From NCBI GenBank assembly GCA_963614215.1, contig CAVECB010000002.1, forward strand, positions 1 through 64,000: DNA of 64,000 nucleotides, given 5' to 3'. The stretch's first letter is position 1, and every line of letters starts with the position of its first letter. The translations under genes were made by a program, and so were the position numbers. This stretch comes from CAVAWX01 sp963614215. Its GTDB lineage: Bacteria; Actinomycetota; Coriobacteriia; Coriobacteriales; QAMH01. Shown here in pieces: positions 60,885 to 64,000 of this stretch. Under the pieces are notes generated by a model. It was not told where the DNA came from. It searched no databases and worked only from the letters and a program-made list of their open reading frames with translations.

Positions 60885-62813
60885 CTACACCTGCGCCTTT
60901 CGCAATATGTCGGCAAAAGCCTCGACGGACATGGCGCCCAAGTCGCCCTCGTGGCGCTCGCGCACGGCCACCTCGCCGGCCTCCACCTCCTTGTCGCCCA
61001 AGACGAGCATGTAAGGAATCTTTTGCTGCTGGGCCTTGGCAATCTTTACCCGCATGGGCTCGTTTTGGCCGTAAATCTCGACACGGCCGCCCGCCTCGCG
61101 CAAACGCGCCTGCAGCTCGCGCGCCGGCTGCTCGTGTCTATCGGCGATGGGGATGATGGCGGCCTGTACGGGGGCAAGCCACAGCGGCAAATTGCCCGTC
61201 GTGTGCTCGATAAGGATGCCGAGGAAGCGCTCGATGGAGCCGAAGAGCGCGCGATGCAGCATCCACGGACGCTCGGAGCTGTTCTCCGCTGTGCGGTAGA
61301 CAATGTCGAAGCGCTCGGGCAGGTTGAAGTCCACCTGCACGGTCGAGCATTGCCACCAGCGGCCGATGGCGTCTTTGACCTTGATGTCGATTTTCGGCCC
61401 GTAAAAGGCGCCGTCGCCTTCGTTGATCTCGTAGGGGATGCCGCGCCGCTCGATGGCCTGGCGCAAAAAGCTCTCGGCCTTCTCCCACATATCGTCGGTG
61501 CCGATGGACTTCTCTGGGCGCGTCGATATCTCGGCGGCGTACTCGAAGCCGAACTCGCCCATGATGTGGTCGGCCAGATCGAGGATGGCGCACACCTCGT
61601 CGACCACCTGGTCTTCACGGCAAAACACATGCGCGTCGTCTTGGGTGAACCCGCGCGCGCGCATCAGGCCGTGCACCGCGCCGGACAGCTCGTGGCGATA
61701 CACCGTGCCGAACTCGAAGTAGCGTATGGGCATCTCGCGGTAGCTGTGGATGTCGTTTTTGTACAAGATGACGTGCCCGGGGCAGTTCATAGGCTTGACC
61801 CCGTACTCGGTGGCAGTCGGGTTGTCCTCGGAACCCTCGTTGATGTTGAAGAAGTACATGTTGTCGCGGTAGTAGCCGTAGTGACCAGAGGTCTTCCACA
61901 CGTCGGCCTTGTAGATGTGCGGGGTGATGACCTCCTCGTAGCCGCGGCGGTACAGCTCGCGGCGCAGCCACTCCTGCAGCAGGCGGATGACGCGCGCGCC
62001 AGCCGGCAGATACAACGGCAGGCCAACGCCGGCCCGATCGTCCATCATGTAAATGCCCAGCTCGCGGCCGAGCTTGCGGTGGTCGCGTTTTTCGGCCTCC
62101 TCCAGACGCGTGAGGTAGGCCTTCAGGTCCTTCTTGGAAAACCACGCGGTGCCGTAGATGCGCTGGAGCATCTCGCGCTCGCTGTCGCCGCGCCAGTAGG
62201 CGCCCGCCACCTTCATCAGCTTGAAGGCCTTGGCATCAATCATGCCCGCGCGCGCAACGTGCGGACCGGAGCACAGGTCCACGAAGTCGCCATGGCGATA
62301 GACGGTGATGGCGGTGTCGTCGTCGAAGTCGTCGATGTGCTCGAGCTTGAAGCGCTGGTCCTTGAAAATCTCCTTGGCCTGCGCGCGCGTGACGACCTCG
62401 CGCACGAACGGCTCGTCTTTGGCGACGATCTCGCGCATCTTGGCCTCGATGGCCTCGAAGTCGTCTTGGTTCACGGGGCGCGACAGCTCGAAATCGTAGA
62501 AGAAGCCGTCGTCGGTCTGCGGGCCGAAGGCAATTTGCGCGCCCGAAAAGAGGCTTTGCACGGCCTCGGCCATGATATGCGCGCAGCTGTGGCGCATGAT
62601 ACCTAGGCCTTCAGGCGAGCGGCTCGTGATGATCTCGATGGCGTCGCCGTCTTCGAGCGTGGCCGCAAGGTCGGCAAACTCGCCGTTTACCTTGCCCGCG
62701 AGAGCCGCTTTGGCAAGGCCTGCCCCGATAGAGGCGGCGGCATCTGCTAGCGTCGCGCCCTGTTCCAGCTCGCGCTTGGACCCGTCCGGCAGTACAACTT
62801 CGATGGTGCTCAT
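60885..62813 (-). CDS. thrS: Threonyl-tRNA synthetase
   Basis: 642 residues. An N-terminal TGS domain (LPDGSKRELEQGATLADAAAS), an editing-type SAD domain with HSCAHIMAEA, then the class II catalytic core (MNCPGHVILYK, ELSGAVHGLMRARGFTQDDAHVFC) and the HGTP anticodon-binding domain at the C-terminus. It charges tRNA-Thr. No room for a T-box leader is evident in the gap upstream. leuC follows closely. Confidence 0.98.
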   Translation of the reverse strand: MSTIEVVLPDGSKRELEQGATLADAAASIGAGLAKAALAGKVNGEFADLAATLEDGDAIEIITSRSPEGLGIMRHSCAHIMAEAVQSLFSGAQIAFGPQTDDGFFYDFELSRPVNQDDFEAIEAKMREIVAKDEPFVREVVTRAQAKEIFKDQRFKLEHIDDFDDDTAITVYRHGDFVDLCSGPHVARAGMIDAKAFKLMKVAGAYWRGDSEREMLQRIYGTAWFSKKDLKAYLTRLEEAEKRDHRKLGRELGIYMMDDRAGVGLPLYLPAGARVIRLLQEWLRRELYRRGYEEVITPHIYKADVWKTSGHYGYYRDNMYFFNINEGSEDNPTATEYGVKPMNCPGHVILYKNDIHSYREMPIRYFEFGTVYRHELSGAVHGLMRARGFTQDDAHVFCREDQVVDEVCAILDLADHIMGEFGFEYAAEISTRPEKSIGTDDMWEKAESFLRQAIERRGIPYEINEGDGAFYGPKIDIKVKDAIGRWWQCSTVQVDFNLPERFDIVYRTAENSSERPWMLHRALFGSIERFLGILIEHTTGNLPLWLAPVQAAIIPIADRHEQPARELQARLREAGGRVEIYGQNEPMRVKIAKAQQQKIPYMLVLGDKEVEAGEVAVRERHEGDLGAMSVEAFADILRKAQV

Positions 62814-62951
62814 AGTGCTTCCTTTCCGCCCTGCCTCGGCTACAAACCGAGTGGGACTTTTCCTAGCGGCTCGGCCACAAACCGAGTCTGCTGCCTGAAA
62901 CGCCGCGACGGGGGCGGGTGAAGCCTTCGCGCGCGGCGCGTAAAACCGTGG

Positions 62952-63608
62952 TTATTTGGACGTGCGCGCCTTGGACTGGGCAGAAGAGGCGCCCGCGGGC
63001 TTTTTCGCCTGGCGCGAGCCCCCTTTGCGCCCGCCAGCCGCACCCTGCGACGCGCCTTGGCCGCCAGACGAGGAGGCACCAGACGACGGGTGCTTTTTCG
63101 TCGACGTTGAAGACGGGGCCTTCTTTGCAGGTGCCTTCTGGGCATGCGAGGAGCCGCCGCGCTGGGCGGGCGGGGTAGCGGCGCCCACGGGCTGCGTGCA
63201 ATACGGGCACATGGTCCAGGCGGGGTCGAGGGTGCGGCCGCAGCGCGTGCAGCGATTGCGCAGCTGGTGGTGGCAGCACGGGCAGACGACGAAATCTTTT
63301 TGGGAAGGATAGCCGCAGTGCGGGCAGTCCGAATATTCGTCGAGCTGGCGCTGGAGCAGATCGAGCTGCATGTACTGCTCGTCGCGGTCGAGAACCGTCA
63401 TGGGCGGGCGCAGCAGGCAGTAGGCCACAAGACCTGCCACCGGGATGATGGCGATGACGGCCCACATGACGGCCGGCGCATTGCGCTCGCGCGCGTCGCG
63501 GAAGACCCAAACGATGCAGAGCAGGTAGAGCATGATGACGACGATGGTGACGACCGCCAAGGCGATCTGCACCGGAAGGCTGAACATCTGGGTGAGTATC
63601 TCGCTCAT
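62952..63608 (-). CDS. Membrane protein with zinc-ribbon domain
   Basis: 218 residues from the ATG at 63608 (AAGGGG six bases upstream). Two membrane segments in the first 65 residues (IALAVVTIVVIMLYLLCIVWVF; AVMWAVIAIIPVAGLVAYCLL) are followed by two CxxC pairs-based zinc ribbons (CPHCGYP, CPCCHHQL, CTRCGRTL, CPYCTQP) and a low-complexity Ser/Gly/Lys tail. Function unknown; such proteins are common next to thrS or folC in this group. Likely faces the cytoplasm with its ribbons. Confidence 0.8.
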   Translation of the reverse strand: MSEILTQMFSLPVQIALAVVTIVVIMLYLLCIVWVFRDARERNAPAVMWAVIAIIPVAGLVAYCLLRPPMTVLDRDEQYMQLDLLQRQLDEYSDCPHCGYPSQKDFVVCPCCHHQLRNRCTRCGRTLDPAWTMCPYCTQPVGAATPPAQRGGSSHAQKAPAKKAPSSTSTKKHPSSGASSSGGQGASQGAAGGRKGGSRQAKKPAGASSAQSKARTSK

Positions 63609-63695
63609 CGAAACCCCTTGTTTCACGTTGTTCGCTGTTGCATGCCGCGCGCGGGCGCGGTTCCGCGAAATTCTAGCACCAAACACGCGCGGCAA

Positions 63696-64000
63696 CTACG
63701 CGCACACAAGACGCTTCACCTCGCCTGCAACGGTGATGGAGCCGGTGGCGAGTACGGGCGTGTCCGCGAGCATCGAAAGCGCGGCTACGATGTCGGGCGC
63801 CTCGGTGGGCATGCGGCCCGTTTCGGCAGCGACGAGGGCGGCAAGCTCGTGCGGGCAAAGCGAGCGCGGCGAGGAGCTGCGCGTGACCACGATATCGGTG
63901 AACAGCGGCGCAAGCTCGTGCACGATGCCGGCGGCGTCCTTGTCTGCGAGTATGCCGAGCAGCAGCGTCGGCATGGGGGGCTTGAAGCGGGCGACCAGCT
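63696..64000 (-). CDS. folC: Folylpolyglutamate/dihydrofolate synthase, C-terminal part
   Basis: The frame is open to the right edge (LVARFKPPMPTLLLGILADKDAAGIV) and ends at 63696. The LLLGILADKD motif, the TRSSSPRSLCPHELAAL segment and the final GSITVAGEVKRL are characteristic of FolC, which adds glutamate to folates. At least 101 residues are present; the catalytic ATPase half lies outside the window. Confidence 0.88.
   Translation of the reverse strand, partial: LVARFKPPMPTLLLGILADKDAAGIVHELAPLFTDIVVTRSSSPRSLCPHELAALVAAETGRMPTEAPDIVAALSMLADTPVLATGSITVAGEVKRLVCA

Noticed and set aside
59727..62606. A plus-strand open frame of about 960 codons opposite leuC and thrS
   Set aside because: It is antisense to two unmistakable housekeeping genes and is explained by high third-position GC.
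62814..62951. T-box leader for thrS
   Set aside because: Only 138 bp lies before the upstream gene's stop and no T-box motif is visible.

Overview
The window is high-GC bacterial DNA with tightly packed genes, frequent 4-bp start/stop overlaps and good Shine-Dalgarno sites. An anaerobe-style set of molybdopterin oxidoreductases, a Rrf2-headed SufCBDSU operon, sortase-anchored SpaA-type surface proteins and 11-residue-periodic repeat loci point to an anaerobic actinobacterium. Coriobacteriia, probably Eggerthellaceae (Slackia/Denitrobacterium-like), is my inference from gene content; no rRNA or other marker in the window proves it. I saw no tRNA, rRNA or CRISPR array.

Layout. Positions 1-10020 (minus strand) hold a respiratory/catabolic cluster: LysR regulator, DMSO-reductase-family molybdoenzyme, four-cluster ferredoxin subunit, GntP-type permease, NCS1-type permease and a second molybdoenzyme cut by the left edge. 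Positions 10091-18177 hold thioredoxin, a Rrf2 regulator and, divergently, sufCBDSU followed by two cyclophilin-like lipoproteins and a terminator. Positions 18281-23917 hold a PIN-toxin/antitoxin pair, an MFS carrier, trpS, a second MFS carrier and a patatin phospholipase. Positions 23957-32952 (minus strand) are housekeeping: ABC-F ATPase, site-2 protease, scpA, scpB, a pseudouridine synthase and a fused GT2-GT39 glycosyltransferase.

Positions 33215-45625 form a variable island. It holds an InlB-repeat wall protein, a ParE-type toxin/antitoxin, an HNH-like toxin and immunity pair behind a 33-bp repeat that recurs before the next gene (DUF4417), a TIR gene followed by a truncated macro-like gene (Thoeris-like), a one-protein type IIL restriction-modification enzyme, BrnT/BrnA, and two broken AAA-ATPase (DUF4143) genes. 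Short 33-bp tandem arrays adjoin both of those remnants. The island looks like a sink for defence and toxin cassettes.

Positions 45626-63608 return to core genes: an MnmA-like protein lacking its usual cysteines, rpsA, a roughly 2,800-residue SpaA-domain surface protein, galU, leuB, leuD, leuC, thrS and a zinc-ribbon membrane protein, ending in a partial folC. The giant surface gene is preceded by an ideal ribosome binding site and ATG that run out of frame into a G8 tract; one extra G would join that start to the 2.8-kb-residue frame. This is the strongest candidate for an undescribed switch in the window. The TIR/macro pair and the 33-bp arrays are next.
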